From: Microcoleus sp. CAWBG506
Lineage (GTDB): Bacteria > Cyanobacteriota > Cyanobacteriia > Cyanobacteriales > Microcoleaceae
NCBI GenBank assembly: GCA_020883125.1
Contig: JAHREW010000046.1
Span: forward strand, 1 to 36,268
Reading direction: 5' to 3'
Length of the DNA stretch: 36,268 bases
A model generated the notes under the pieces. The model saw nothing but the letters and a program-made list of their open reading frames with translations. It made no database searches and was not told where the DNA came from. Below, one piece after another: positions 36,131 through 36,268 of the stretch. The position numbers and the translations under genes are program-made. How positions within the stretch are numbered: the stretch's first letter is position 1; each line of letters starts with the position of its first letter.

Positions 36131-36268
36131 GAGACGGCAGTGCCGTGTCCTCTACCTGATTATTTTGGGTAGGGAGACGGCAGTGCCGTGTCCTCTACCT
36201 GATTATTTTGGGTAGGGAGACGGCAGTGCCGTGTCCTCTACCTGATTATTTTGGGTAGGGAGACGGCA
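36131..36268 (+). repeat. 43-bp-period palindrome array, cut by window end
   Basis: Units starting gagacggcag begin at 36131, 36174, 36217 and 36260, exactly 43 bp apart; the fourth is cut by the window end. The palindromic core acggcagtgccgt is the same family as at 21027, but the spacer (ctctacctgattattttggg) differs. All spacers in the array are identical, so this is not a CRISPR array. It begins 30 bases after the pyrR stop. Confidence 0.93.

Noticed and set aside
36131..36268. Possible CRISPR array at the window end
   Set aside because: Spacers are identical and the unit is the acggca palindrome family.

Overview
The window is chromosomal DNA from a cyanobacterium, most likely a filamentous Oscillatoriales-type organism (Microcoleus/Oscillatoria-like). 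The evidence is dense HIP1 octamers (gcgatcgc), a Ycf46-type AAA ATPase, a GUN4-domain kinase, a cyAbrB regulator, the cyanobacteria-typical families DUF928 and DUF1822, and many short palindromic interspersed repeats. Genus is inference; no rRNA or tRNA gene was seen.

Region 1 (1-14.1 kb, plus strand): the 3' part of a giant mosaic subtilisin-like exoprotein (Pro/Thr linker, Ig-like domain, S8 protease, P domains, Calx-beta, beta-helix, seven VCBS/FG-GAP repeats, Fn3-like end). A palindrome-rich spacer follows, then a tightly overlapping three-gene unit: a two-partner-secretion exoprotein (TpsA), its outer-membrane transporter (TpsB), and an exported TPR-CHAT (caspase-like) protein. Region 2 (14.2-20.5 kb, minus strand, convergent with region 1): a compact four-gene operon read as sigma-like double-HTH protein, DUF1822, CHAT-CHASE2 membrane protein, DUF928. 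Together regions 1 and 2 form the most interesting part of the window. They hold a secretion pair plus two CHAT protease modules predicted to lie on opposite sides of the inner membrane, one fused to an extracytoplasmic CHASE2 sensor, with a dedicated transcription-factor-like gene. I infer a surface-sensing and proteolytic signalling system; its function is not shown by the sequence.

Region 3 (20.5-28 kb): a repeat-filled spacer, an SPFH/flotillin-like membrane protein with an internal duplication, a coupled small-protein/HNH nuclease pair, and a toxin-antitoxin-like patch (DUF433/DUF5615, orphan HicB, a DUF433 remnant, a GUN4 Ser/Thr kinase, orphan HigA-like antitoxin). Region 4 (27.7-36.1 kb): mostly housekeeping or regulatory genes: DUF2470, Ycf46, an Rpn/PD-(D/E)XK-like protein with a GLERGLEQ repeat, a site-2 protease with CBS domains, cyAbrB, Rrf2, a GFA-type zinc protein, CobD and PyrR.

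A second theme is a family of about 21-bp palindromes centred on acggcaSTGccgt. It occurs as a 40-bp-period array (21.0-21.2 kb), a 43-bp-period array (36.1 kb to the window end), a degenerate single copy (32.4 kb), and inside the coding sequence of the TPR-CHAT gene (11.23 kb), where it is translated. A different palindromic element is translated inside the DUF5615 gene. Interspersed repeats therefore appear to be adding peptide sequence to genes here.
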